DNA of 41,121 nt. Source: Candidatus Nanohaloarchaea archaeon (GTDB lineage: Archaea > EX4484-52 > DAOVKX01). The first letter of the stretch is position 1; each line of letters opens with the position of its first letter. The notes beneath the pieces were generated by a model. It searched no databases, was not told the DNA's origin, and saw only the letters and a list, made by a program, of their open reading frames with translations. The stretch is taken from NCBI GenBank assembly GCA_030631505.1, contig DAOVKX010000001.1:1-41121 (forward strand), given 5' to 3'. A program made the position numbers and the translations under genes. This document shows positions 15,104 to 23,348 of this stretch, piece by piece.

Positions 15104-16549
15104 ATGTCCAAAGAGTTAATCAGCTTATGTCTGGAAAAAAACATCCTTATTGAGAAGAACGCAATGGCTATCCTTTCAGAGCATAGCGCACAGGCTTCTG
15201 ATTTGCTTTCAAAGATGTCTCTTGAAGGCATAACTGTGTTAACAGAGGAACATCTGAAAAAAGCGCTCTTTGCGCCCGTAGAAATCAGAAAAGGAAAAAA
15301 GCGCTCTGCAAAGGATTTTGATTCGAAAGTGGGGTTCACAAAGGAAATCAGGACAATACCTAAAGAGAAAACAATAGATGACTTCATAAGTTATTATTCT
15401 TACAGGTATGATAAGTTAAAGGAAATGCTTCAGGGCAGGCAGGAGTTAAAACACCTTATTTCTCTGGGGCGATTAAACCAGGGCTCTGCAGAAAGAAACA
15501 TCTCGGTTATTGGCATAATCAAGGAAATAAGAACAACAAAAAACAACAACAAACTGGTGGAACTGGAAGACCCAACAGGAACGCTCAAAGTTCTGATAAA
15601 GGAAGGTAAAGATATAGGGGAGAACCAGCTTCTGACAGACGAGGTGATAGGTGTTTCAGGTTCTGTTTCAAGAGGATTCTTTTTTGCAAATTCAATCACG
15701 TTCCCGGACATACCTTTCCCGGCAAAGATAAACAAAATAAACGACCCTTTAAACGCAGTGTTTATTTCAGATTTGCATTTCGGAAGCAACGAATTTCTCC
15801 CAAAAATATCTGAAAGGTTTTTGAAATGGATAAATAGCGATGAAAAAGAAGCGCTTAGGGTTAAATACCTGTTCATAGCAGGAGATGTTGTTGATGGCGT
15901 GGGCATTTACCCCAGTCAGGAAAAAGACCTCACACTGACAAACATTTATGACCAGTACGCAGCATTTGAGGGTTTTGTGGAAAAAATACCAGAACATATA
16001 GAGATAATGATTTGCCCGGGCAACCATGACGCAGTAAGGCAGGCAGAACCACAGCCGGCATTTACAAAGGAATTGCTGCCGAATATTTATAATTTCAGAA
16101 ATGTCCACCTCGTGACAAACCCGGCGTTTTTAAACGTACACGCTCTGGATTGTTCAGGCATTTCTGTGTTGATGTATCATGGTTACAGTTTCACCCGAAT
16201 CATAGACAGCATACAACCCCTCAGGGAAAAAGGATTAACTCATCCGCAACACGTTATGAAAATGCTTTTAAGAAAGAGACATCTGGCGCCCCTATGCGGC
16301 AGCACAAACATATCACCTGAAGAAAAAGACAACCTCGTGATTGACAAAATCCCTGATATTTTTCATACAGGAGACTTACATTCATTCTGTGTTGACAATT
16401 ACAGGGGAACAACGCTGATTTCTTCAAGCACTTTTCAGGGTCAGACAGAATTTATGGATCGGGTAGGCCACACAGCAATCCCCGGAAAAGTCACAATAGT
16501 GCAGCTTGATACAAGAAATGTCATTGTAAAGGATTTTTTAGCAGTTTAG
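15104..16549 (+). CDS. polB: DNA polymerase D small subunit DP1 (exonuclease)
   Basis: DP1 is the proofreading 3'-5' exonuclease subunit of family D polymerase. The 481-residue protein has an N-terminal region, an OB fold (about 130-210, VIGIIKEIRTT to FANSITFPDIP) and a calcineurin-type phosphodiesterase domain. Metal-binding motifs are all present: SDLHFGS (D223, H225), AGDVVDG, CPGNHD (N307, H308, D309), MYHGYS and HTGDLHS (H421 to H426). The nuclease should therefore be active. The N-terminus is short compared with DP1 proteins of 600 or more residues that carry a long disordered linker. It follows cdc6 closely and precedes DP2, as in Thermococcales. It ends with TAG. Confidence 0.96.
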   Translation: MSKELISLCLEKNILIEKNAMAILSEHSAQASDLLSKMSLEGITVLTEEHLKKALFAPVEIRKGKKRSAKDFDSKVGFTKEIRTIPKEKTIDDFISYYSYRYDKLKEMLQGRQELKHLISLGRLNQGSAERNISVIGIIKEIRTTKNNNKLVELEDPTGTLKVLIKEGKDIGENQLLTDEVIGVSGSVSRGFFFANSITFPDIPFPAKINKINDPLNAVFISDLHFGSNEFLPKISERFLKWINSDEKEALRVKYLFIAGDVVDGVGIYPSQEKDLTLTNIYDQYAAFEGFVEKIPEHIEIMICPGNHDAVRQAEPQPAFTKELLPNIYNFRNVHLVTNPAFLNVHALDCSGISVLMYHGYSFTRIIDSIQPLREKGLTHPQHVMKMLLRKRHLAPLCGSTNISPEEKDNLVIDKIPDIFHTGDLHSFCVDNYRGTTLISSSTFQGQTEFMDRVGHTAIPGKVTIVQLDTRNVIVKDFLAV

Positions 16550-16589
16550 AATAAAATATAAATAAATAGTTTAAAACTAAATTTAAAGT

Positions 16590-16886
16590 ATGGGACTATC
16601 TCAAAAAGATATTGATTTTATAAGAGAGCGTGCCGTTACACCAGTATACGAACCCGCTCAACTAACCAAACGTAAAGAAATTACTTCTATACAAGAAATA
16701 GAAAGGGATATCATTAAAAATAAGAAAAAAGGATTTGACACAATATATGTAGATGAGCCAAACAAAGAAATTAAAAAATTGGCTGAAAAACAAGGAATAA
16801 ACTATATAATATCTCGAACCCTGCCAATTTCGATGACAAAGGAGGACTACTATTGGGAAACGGCGCGAAGAGGTTTAGATGGCTGA
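16590..16886 (+). CDS. Small protein of unknown function
   Basis: A protein of 98 residues, mainly helical and highly charged: MGLSQKDIDFIRERAVTPVYEPAQL, then KRKEITSIQEIERDIIKNKKKGF, a YVDEPNKEIKKLAEKQG segment and a C-terminal YYWETARRGLDG. No family is recognised. The region before the ATG (AAATATAAATAAATAG and TTTAAAACTAAATTTAAAG) is a good archaeal promoter, and the ATG lies right after it. It sits between DP1 and DP2 but need not be part of the polymerase operon. It converges on the next gene with a gap of 45 nt. Confidence 0.7.
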   Translation: MGLSQKDIDFIRERAVTPVYEPAQLTKRKEITSIQEIERDIIKNKKKGFDTIYVDEPNKEIKKLAEKQGINYIISRTLPISMTKEDYYWETARRGLDG

Positions 16887-16931
16887 TCTTAATTATAAAC
16901 ATTTTATCCCTTCTAATAATATAAATAAAAA

Positions 16932-17306
16932 TTAATCAGTTAATGCATACTTTTTGAAGTAAGGCATTTCATTAAGCGCTTTCTTGGCGTTTTTCAACTC
17001 TTTTTCTATCCTATGAAGTTTATTTAATTGTTCTACATATGCTTCAGGATTTTCGGGGATAGTTGCTTCGTGTATATGCCCATAACGCAACAGTTCATGG
17101 ACTAATATACTTTTTGCATCAATTTCTGAAATCTCCCTTTCTTTGGCTTTCGCTATAATCTTTCTTTCGGGCACACAACGTTTTTCGTCTAAGAAAGGTT
17201 CTTTTTTTCGTGAAATGTTGTAATTATCAAGTACTTTTTCCAGTTTCCCCTCTTTCTTTATAATTTCTTCAATAATCCTAATCTTATCTCTATATCCTCC
17301 ATCCAT
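16932..17306 (-). CDS. Small charged protein of unknown function
   Basis: A protein of 124 residues. It begins MDGGYRDKIRIIEEIIKKEG, has a basic middle (CVPERKIIAKAKEREISEIDAKS), a block ILVHELLRYGHIHEATIPENPEAYVEQL, and ends in a long helix (LNKLHRIEKELKNAKKALNEM). The HELLRYGHIHE stretch is rich in histidine and glutamate but does not fit the HExxH zinc-protease motif. No family is recognised. I use the ATG at 17306, not a TTG at 17312. It is the only minus-strand gene between cdc6 and the end of DP2. Confidence 0.65.
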   Translation of the reverse strand: MDGGYRDKIRIIEEIIKKEGKLEKVLDNYNISRKKEPFLDEKRCVPERKIIAKAKEREISEIDAKSILVHELLRYGHIHEATIPENPEAYVEQLNKLHRIEKELKNAKKALNEMPYFKKYALTD

Positions 17307-17410
17307 GAACAAATATAAATTCTTAATCTTTAAGTTTCTAACGGCAAACGGCAGACTGCATTAAGAGGGCATATAAAGGCCATGTGTCAAGTTATTTATT
17401 GCCCGTTATA

Positions 17411-17430
17411 ATTGGTCCAACCAGACCAAT
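17411..17430. promoter_or_regulatory. Perfect 7-bp inverted repeat, possible operator
   Basis: ATTGGTC at 17411-17417 and GACCAAT at 17424-17430 are exact reverse complements around a 6-nt spacer. The site lies about 25 nt after a TTATTTATT element and about 44 nt before the start codon at 17474, near the likely transcription start. This suggests a dimeric repressor site or an RNA hairpin in the leader. Confidence 0.4.
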
Positions 17431-17473
17431 CCTCTACCGACCCGGGCCATTTTATTTATCGAGGTGATGTCAT

Positions 17474-17716
17474 ATGTTCGGAGATGAGTTGTGCCTGATT
17501 AAGCAGAACCTGAGAAAAGCAGGACTGCCGACAAAAGGCGTGTTGATTCAGGCATTCGGGGACAGGAGTATAAAAGACCAGAAACAATGGAAAGAGATAA
17601 AGGAGAAAGCAAGGAAAAGAACAAAAGAACTTGCTGATGCTTTTCCATTCGCCTTTGGAGTTTATCAGCAGGAAAAGTACAGTCGGGATTATATTCAAGG
17701 GTTAGTCGCTCACTAA
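17474..17716 (+). CDS. Small basic protein of unknown function
   Basis: A protein of 80 residues. The N-terminal half is DELCLIKQNLRKAGLPTKGVLIQAFGDRSI, followed by a highly basic helix (QKQWKEIKEKARKRTKEL) and a hydrophobic aromatic end (FPFAFGVYQQEKY). The ATG has a strong ribosome binding site, GAGGTGAT, five nt upstream, which supports it as a real gene. No family is recognised. An inverted repeat upstream (17411-17430) may regulate it. It lies in the interval between DP1 and DP2. Confidence 0.68.
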   Translation: MFGDELCLIKQNLRKAGLPTKGVLIQAFGDRSIKDQKQWKEIKEKARKRTKELADAFPFAFGVYQQEKYSRDYIQGLVAH

Positions 17717-17792
17717 CCCTTTGGTTCTTTCTTTAATAGAATATGCTTAGGGCCCATGGAAACTTTAAATTATTTACTTCATAGTTTAAATT

Positions 17793-17936
17793 ATGGATGA
17801 AGAAATTGCCCAGAGAAAAAGAGAAGTATGTCCAATGTATAGAAAAATCGGCTGTTGTGGAGAAAACCAATCCTCTGGAGCTATTATTGACCTTGAATGC
17901 CCAGACAATAACGCCTGCCCTTATTCTACAAAATAA
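17793..17936 (+). CDS. Cysteine-rich microprotein (47 aa)
   Basis: A 47-residue frame starting MDEEIAQRKREVCPMY and continuing with GCCGEN, DLECPDNN and ACPYSTK. Five cysteines in 47 residues (13, 21, 22, 36, 42) suggest metal or Fe-S binding or disulfides. The ATG lies about 22-30 nt after ACTTTAAATTATT, a good archaeal promoter position, which supports expression as a leaderless message. No family is recognised. It is immediately upstream of DP2 on the same strand (40 nt gap). Confidence 0.6.
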   Translation: MDEEIAQRKREVCPMYRKIGCCGENQSSGAIIDLECPDNNACPYSTK

Positions 17937-17976
17937 TCTCTACTCACATTTATTTTTTTCTTTTCAATAGTCTGTT

Positions 17977-20900
17977 ATGGAACTCTCTTTGGAAATTCAG
18001 GAATATTTTAGTATTCTGGATAAGGACATTCAAAAATCATATGAACTTGCAGGCAGGGCACGGGCCTTTGGGCTCGACCCGGAAAAAAAAGTAGATATTC
18101 CCATAGCAGAAGACATGGCGGCAAGAGTGGAAGGGTTGGTCGGGATGATGGTACCCTCTCTGGTTAACTCAGGCCTCAAGGAAGAGATAAGGGTATTGGA
18201 GAAAAATTACGGGAAAAACGATGAGCGGGTTGCACTAAAGTCAGCGGAACTGGTTGCAAAGGGAAAGTTCTGCAAGTTTGATTCTGTGGAGCAGGCGTTG
18301 GAAGTGGCAGTAAGAGTCGGCATTGCCTATACAACACTTGCTGTTGTTACAGCACCTCTTGAAGGCGTATCTCATGTTAAAATAAAGGAAAATTACGTTT
18401 CAATCTATTACGCAGGACCTATAAGGGCTGCAGGAGGAACTGCAGAGGCATTGTCTGTTCTGATTACAGATTATATAAGAAAACAACTTGGTGTTGGCGC
18501 CTACAAGCCAACTGAGGAGGAAATAAACAGGTATGCGACAGAGATAGAAGATTACCACCGGCTGGTTAACCTCCAGTATCTGCCGACGAAAAACGAGATA
18601 GTCAAAATAATAAAGAACTTGCCTGTATGTCTTGACGGAACACCTACAGAAAGAGCAGAAGTTTCAAATTACAAGGATTTACCCCGCGTTGAAACAAATA
18701 GGGTGCGTGGAGGGATGTGCCTGGTTCTTGCAGAGGGTGTGGCATCAAAAGCGGTAAAACTAACAAGGATTATAAACAAGCTTAAAAAAGAGTTCGACAT
18801 GGGAAGCTGGGACTGGATTACCGAATACATAAAACTTCAGAAAAAAGAACATACTGTAAGCAAAGAAGAAGTAGATTCAGGTGCGTTGTATTCTCCAAAC
18901 ACCAAGTATATTGAACGGGTTATAGCAGGAAGACCGGTCTTGTCTGACCCTGCAGAACCAGGGGGGTTCCGGCTGCGGTATGGAAAATCAAGAACTGCCG
19001 GGCTGGCGGCAACATCTGTACACCCCATCACTATGTATTTAACAGGATTTATGGCAATAGGGACCCAGATTGCAACCGAGCTTCCGGGAAAAGCAACAGT
19101 CTGTACACCAGTTTCAACAGTAGAGCCGCCGGTAGTTAAACTGAAGAATGGCTCGGTTATCCTGCTTGAAACAAAAGGCCTGCTGGACCAACATAAATCA
19201 GAGATTTCAGAAATACTTTCCTTGGGAGATATACTGATTCCATACGGCGAGTTTGTAAGTCAGGGGCACATACTGCTTCCCGGGGGCTACTGCGAAGAGT
19301 GGTGGGCTCTGGAAGTAAAAGAAGCGTTGAAAAAAAAACACCCGGCAACAGACGTATCAGCATACATTAAAAAACCCTACCTCGCACTACCTCTTGACAT
19401 GGCGTTTAAAATTTCAAGAGAACTTGGAGTTCCGCTGCACCCAAGATACAACTATTTCTGGCACGACATAACAAAAGAAGAGTTGGTAGAGCTCGCCGAA
19501 TGGGTTTCTGGAGGTGTGACTGAAAACAGTATGTTGATTCTGAACAATGCGCACCCCAAGGCAGTTTTGGAAAAAATATGCATGCCTCATGAGGTAGATG
19601 GAAGCAGGGTAACTGTGAACCTGGCAGCAGAACCTCTGTACGCTCTGTTGGGAGCTCCCACTCAGGGAAACCTTGACAGCATACGTTCCTTAGTGCTGGG
19701 CTCTTCAAGTGTCATGGACGCTCTCACAAAGCTTTCCGGCGTGAAGATAAGAGAAAAGGGAATAACAAGGGTGGGATCAAAGATGGGCAGGCCGGAAAAA
19801 GCAGAACGGCGGCTGATGAAAGGAAGGCCCCAGGTATTGTTTCCCTGTGGTTCGCAGGGAGGCAGGATGAGAAACATAACATGCGCTTATAATCTGGGTT
19901 ACATCGATTCTGTTTTTCCGCTTTTCACTTGTCTCAGCTGCAGGAAAACTGTATTTTTCCCAATATGTCCTGATTGCGGTTCAAAGGCAGAGAAACAATA
20001 TATATGCACAAAGTGCAGTGCCACAACAAAAGAAAAAATCCACAAGGGTTGCGGCGGCGAAGCAGTAAGATACAAACAGATAAAAGCTAATATAAAGCCC
20101 TTGCTTGAAAAAGCAATGAAAAATCTGGGCATTAGGGCTGTGCCTGAGCTTTTTAAAGGTGTTCGGGGCACATTTGGCAGAGACCGGTTGGTAGAACCAC
20201 TTGAAAAAGGCCTTCTGCGTGAAAAATATGGGCTTTATGTAAACAAAGACGGGACTGTCAGGTATGATTTAACAGATGTACCTCTTTCACATTTTAAGCC
20301 AAAAGAGATTGGAACTTCAATAGATAAACTAAAAGAACTTGGTTATACAAAAGACATTAACAACGAACCGCTTGAGAATGAAGAACAGATTCTGGCATTA
20401 AAGCCGCAGGATATAGTAATCTCAGATAACAAAGAGTTCTCGGGGGTTGATTATCTTATAAACATCTCAAAATTTGTTGATGAATTGTTGACGAAAGTAT
20501 ACAAGCTTAATCCATTCTATAACATTAAAAAACGCGAGGATTTAATGGGTCAGCTCGTTATAGGTCTGGCACCGCATACTTCAGCAGGCATTATCGGGCG
20601 GATAATCGGGTTCACTCCGGCAAAGGTGTGTTTCGCACACCCATTTTGGCATGCCGCAAAGAGGAGGAACGCAGACGGCGACGAGGACTCAGTAATGCTC
20701 CTTTTGGATGCCTTGCTTAATTTTTCAAGAGAATTTTTGCCAGATACAAGAGGTGCAAAAACCATGGATGCCCCTCTTGTTTTAACAACGCACCTTGACC
20801 CTGAAGAGGTAGACAATGAAGCGTGGTCTGTTGATGCGCAGGATGAGTATCCTCTGGAACTTTATGAATCTGCTATGAAATATGAACCTTCATGGGATTT

Positions 20901-21423
20901 GAAAGGGATAAATCTTGTTAAAAACTTCATCGGAACTCCGGAGGCGTACCGTGTGGGGTTTACCCATGATACAGAAGACATAAACGATGGGCCGGTTAAG
21001 AGCAAGTATGTCCTGCTGGAGGCAATGACAGAAAAAGTTGCAGCTCAGCTGGCTCTGGCCCAAAGAATAAGAGCTGTTGACGAAAACCGGGTTGCATCTC
21101 TGGTTTTATCAAAACATTTTCTAAAAGACATAAAAGGCAATCTGAGGACGTACTCCAGGCAGAAACTAAGATGTGTTAGCTGCAATGCAAAATACAGACG
21201 CCCGCCTCTGTTAGGCAAGTGTGTGAATTGTGGGGGGAAACTTCTGATGACAGTTCACGAAGGAACAATAAGAAAATACATAGAGCCCGCAAAACAGATT
21301 ATGGAGGGGTTTAAGGTCTCTTCATATTTAAGGCAGCAATTCTCTATTTTAGAGCAGGAAGTAGATGCAGCGTTTGGAAAAAAGGACCGGCAGGCAGTTT
21401 TGGCGCGGTTTAACGCATCGTAA
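17977..21423 (+). CDS. polC: DNA polymerase D large catalytic subunit DP2
   Basis: DP2 is the catalytic subunit of family D polymerase. At 1148 residues it is a normal full-length protein with no intein. The N-terminal domain (to about 300) has the conserved YYAGPIRAAGGTAEALSVLI block. The active-site motif NADGDED is at residues 898-904 with D900 and D902 as metal ligands. Zinc modules are visible: CLSC starting at C652 with CPDC, CTKC and HKGCGG further on, and a C-terminal CVSC (C1066, C1069) paired with CVNC (C1082, C1085). The last residues contain Q1139, L1142 and F1145 (QAVLARF), a PCNA-interacting peptide pattern. Together with DP1 it makes the replicative polymerase. Confidence 0.97.
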   Translation: MELSLEIQEYFSILDKDIQKSYELAGRARAFGLDPEKKVDIPIAEDMAARVEGLVGMMVPSLVNSGLKEEIRVLEKNYGKNDERVALKSAELVAKGKFCKFDSVEQALEVAVRVGIAYTTLAVVTAPLEGVSHVKIKENYVSIYYAGPIRAAGGTAEALSVLITDYIRKQLGVGAYKPTEEEINRYATEIEDYHRLVNLQYLPTKNEIVKIIKNLPVCLDGTPTERAEVSNYKDLPRVETNRVRGGMCLVLAEGVASKAVKLTRIINKLKKEFDMGSWDWITEYIKLQKKEHTVSKEEVDSGALYSPNTKYIERVIAGRPVLSDPAEPGGFRLRYGKSRTAGLAATSVHPITMYLTGFMAIGTQIATELPGKATVCTPVSTVEPPVVKLKNGSVILLETKGLLDQHKSEISEILSLGDILIPYGEFVSQGHILLPGGYCEEWWALEVKEALKKKHPATDVSAYIKKPYLALPLDMAFKISRELGVPLHPRYNYFWHDITKEELVELAEWVSGGVTENSMLILNNAHPKAVLEKICMPHEVDGSRVTVNLAAEPLYALLGAPTQGNLDSIRSLVLGSSSVMDALTKLSGVKIREKGITRVGSKMGRPEKAERRLMKGRPQVLFPCGSQGGRMRNITCAYNLGYIDSVFPLFTCLSCRKTVFFPICPDCGSKAEKQYICTKCSATTKEKIHKGCGGEAVRYKQIKANIKPLLEKAMKNLGIRAVPELFKGVRGTFGRDRLVEPLEKGLLREKYGLYVNKDGTVRYDLTDVPLSHFKPKEIGTSIDKLKELGYTKDINNEPLENEEQILALKPQDIVISDNKEFSGVDYLINISKFVDELLTKVYKLNPFYNIKKREDLMGQLVIGLAPHTSAGIIGRIIGFTPAKVCFAHPFWHAAKRRNADGDEDSVMLLLDALLNFSREFLPDTRGAKTMDAPLVLTTHLDPEEVDNEAWSVDAQDEYPLELYESAMKYEPSWDLKGINLVKNFIGTPEAYRVGFTHDTEDINDGPVKSKYVLLEAMTEKVAAQLALAQRIRAVDENRVASLVLSKHFLKDIKGNLRTYSRQKLRCVSCNAKYRRPPLLGKCVNCGGKLLMTVHEGTIRKYIEPAKQIMEGFKVSSYLRQQFSILEQEVDAAFGKKDRQAVLARFNAS

Positions 21424-21441
21424 TGTCTGAGGAACAGATTC

Positions 21442-21600
21442 ATGATGAAACGCGATAAATACACAAATCTGTGTGGTGCATGTTATTGCGTTAAATTCTG
21501 CGCTCCTGCAGTTATTCTGATAATAGGGGTTTGGTTGTTCACGTTGAATGTTTTTTTAATTTCGCAAGAGGCAGGTCACAATGAAACAGACATGGCGTGA
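21442..21600 (+). CDS. Small cysteine-rich single-pass membrane protein (52 aa)
   Basis: A 52-residue frame: a basic N-terminus (MMKRDKYTN), a cysteine cluster LCGACYCVKFC, one membrane helix (APAVILIIGVWLFTLNVFLI) and a short polar tail. A TGAGGA ribosome binding site lies eight nt before the ATG at 21442, and the gene follows DP2 after 18 nt, so it could be read from the same transcript. Four cysteines next to the membrane suggest metal binding. No family is recognised. Confidence 0.55.
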   Translation: MMKRDKYTNLCGACYCVKFCAPAVILIIGVWLFTLNVFLISQEAGHNETDMA

Positions 21601-21722
21601 AAAAGTTCCACTTGAAACAAAGGGGTGCGTATAAGACGTAAAAACACAGGAAATAGTGAAATATCAACCAAAACGCTTATATATACTTCATCAGGTTCCA
21701 CAGGAAATGAAGGGGTCGTGAA
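21601..21722. other. Gap with an unexplained TATA-like element
   Basis: The gap lies between convergent genes. CTTATATATA at 21676-21685 is a strong promoter-like sequence on the plus strand, yet no coding frame follows in that direction except antisense of the permease gene. It may drive a non-coding or antisense transcript, or be chance in AT-rich DNA. Confidence 0.3.
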
Positions 21723-22958
21723 CTATCCGTTAATCAGCAGGATAACAAGAGGATTGAGTCCGGCAAAAAACAGGATTGTGGGCAGAATCAGCACACCCAT
21801 CGCAAAAGACCTTCCAACACCAAGAATGCCGCAGGACATGCCGATAGCAGTTCCTGTTATAAAAATCAGCACGCCGTATAGTCCCGTGAACATATACGTC
21901 AGGGTGAACAAAAAACACAGCGTGAAAAAGACCAGTTTTTTGTAATTAATTCTTTCAATTATGTGTATTGCATACTTGCCTGTCTTTAATGTGATTATAG
22001 ATGAAATTCCTGCAGCAAACAAACCAAGAGCAATAAAAAGAAAGACTGTATTAAGGGACAGTTCCCCAAGAAATTTTTGTATTGTGATTGCACTTCCGCT
22101 TCTTGCGTTTCCGATAAGATATATTGAAAGAACAGAAAGTATTATTGCGATAGTGTTTATTGCACCCAGCGCAGTTAAGAATTTTTTTCCGCCCTTTATG
22201 TGCCCGACTTCATGAACAAGAACAGCGGACTGTGAAGAACCCAAAGCAGGCAGGACCCCTGCAAGCAGTCCACCAAGAAAACCTGCAAAAGCACCGGCCA
22301 AGCAATCAGATGCCCCGAATTCAAACCGAAGTTTCTGTTTTGGGATTTTGCAGGAAGAATTATAGCTTAATAGCAGTATGCTTGCCCCGAACAAGCCAGT
22401 AAACACAGGCAGCAGCAGGAAGTTTTGATTAATAAGTCCGGAATTTAAAACCAGCAGGCCAAAGACGCCGGAAAGCAGAAAAACAAGCAGGGACTTCCAG
22501 AACTTTCCTGACACAAGGAGCATATACAGTATAACTGATATTAGCAGAACATGTATGTTCGGTCTTATCAGATTATATACTCCTGGGAGAAGTTTCATAG
22601 ATGCAGGCAAAGTAAAAACCAGTATTACAAACCCCAGCAGACCGCCGGTAACAGTTAGTGCAAGGGCTTCGTAACCTCTGCCCTTTAACAGCATTTTATG
22701 CGCAGGGAGTATTGACATGGCTGTTGAAGGGTCAGGAACTCCCAGGAATATAGAAGGTATGAAATCTGTTATTGTGTGCGTGACTCCCATAGTGATAATA
22801 AAAACACTGAGCAACAAAGGTTCAAAAGAATGCGTATAAAACAGGCCCAGCAGCATAACGCATATTGTGTTTATATGAAGTCCAGGTATAAGCCCGGTAA
22901 CTGTCCCGCTTAGAATCCCCAGAAACGCGAAAAGGAAAAGTTCAGAAAGCATACACAT
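21723..22958 (-). CDS. TctA-like (DUF112) membrane permease
   Basis: A polytopic protein of 411 residues with about ten hydrophobic segments. The two pseudo-symmetrical TctA signature blocks are visible: GTVTGLIPGLHINT near the N-terminus and GLLAGVLPALGSSQSAVLVHEV in the middle, plus FLGVPDPSTAMSILPAH. In bacteria TctA pairs with TctB and a periplasmic TctC to import tricarboxylates; archaeal members usually stand alone, as here, so substrate and mechanism are uncertain. ATG codons at 22958 and 22952 are both possible. It is divergent from the NAC gene across 28 nt. Confidence 0.85.
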   Translation of the reverse strand: MCMLSELFLFAFLGILSGTVTGLIPGLHINTICVMLLGLFYTHSFEPLLLSVFIITMGVTHTITDFIPSIFLGVPDPSTAMSILPAHKMLLKGRGYEALALTVTGGLLGFVILVFTLPASMKLLPGVYNLIRPNIHVLLISVILYMLLVSGKFWKSLLVFLLSGVFGLLVLNSGLINQNFLLLPVFTGLFGASILLLSYNSSCKIPKQKLRFEFGASDCLAGAFAGFLGGLLAGVLPALGSSQSAVLVHEVGHIKGGKKFLTALGAINTIAIILSVLSIYLIGNARSGSAITIQKFLGELSLNTVFLFIALGLFAAGISSIITLKTGKYAIHIIERINYKKLVFFTLCFLFTLTYMFTGLYGVLIFITGTAIGMSCGILGVGRSFAMGVLILPTILFFAGLNPLVILLING

Positions 22959-22986
22959 ATTAATCTTCAGTTTCTAATATCTTTGT

Positions 22987-23316
22987 ATGATGCCAAACAT
23001 GAACCCGAAACAGATGAAACAAATGATGAAGCAGTTAGGGATGAACATGGAAGAAATTCCCGCCACCGAAGTCATAATAAAAACCAGCGACAGGGAAATA
23101 ATAATCACAGAACCCAAAGTTTCAAAAATAAAAGCAATGGGGCAGGAAACCTTCCAGATAGTAGGGATTGTGTCTGAGCGTGAACTTGATGAAGGAGTTT
23201 CCGAAGATGACGTGAAGCTGGTAATGGAGCAGGCAAACGTCTCAGAAGAAGAAGCCCGCAGGACATTGGAAGAAACAGGAGACATTGCAGAAGCAATTTT
23301 GAAACTGAAGAAGTGA
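22987..23316 (+). CDS. nac: Nascent polypeptide-associated complex protein (archaeal NAC)
   Basis: A protein of 109 residues. The methionine-rich start (MMPNMNPKQMKQMMKQLGM) is typical of archaeal NAC. A NAC domain (IPATEVIIKTSDREIIITEPKVSKIKAMGQETFQIVG) is followed by a UBA domain (VSEDDVKLVMEQANVSEEEARRTLEETGDIAEAILKL). It forms a homodimer on ribosomes and contacts nascent chains. ATG codons at 22987 and 22990 are adjacent; either could be the start. Its neighbours include the secDF operon, which fits a protein-biogenesis role. Confidence 0.95.
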   Translation: MMPNMNPKQMKQMMKQLGMNMEEIPATEVIIKTSDREIIITEPKVSKIKAMGQETFQIVGIVSERELDEGVSEDDVKLVMEQANVSEEEARRTLEETGDIAEAILKLKK

Positions 23317-23348
23317 TGCAGACCAGCTAAACATAAAAACTTACTTTC

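Noticed and set aside
16932..17306. Zinc protease by the HELLRYGHIHE stretch
   Set aside because: The spacing is not HExxH and no third ligand or fold signature is visible.
17411..17455. Possible tRNA remnant near GGTCCAACC and CCCGGGCC
   Set aside because: No acceptor stem, no GTTCRANNC T-loop and no cloverleaf can be drawn; only the 7-bp inverted repeat stands.
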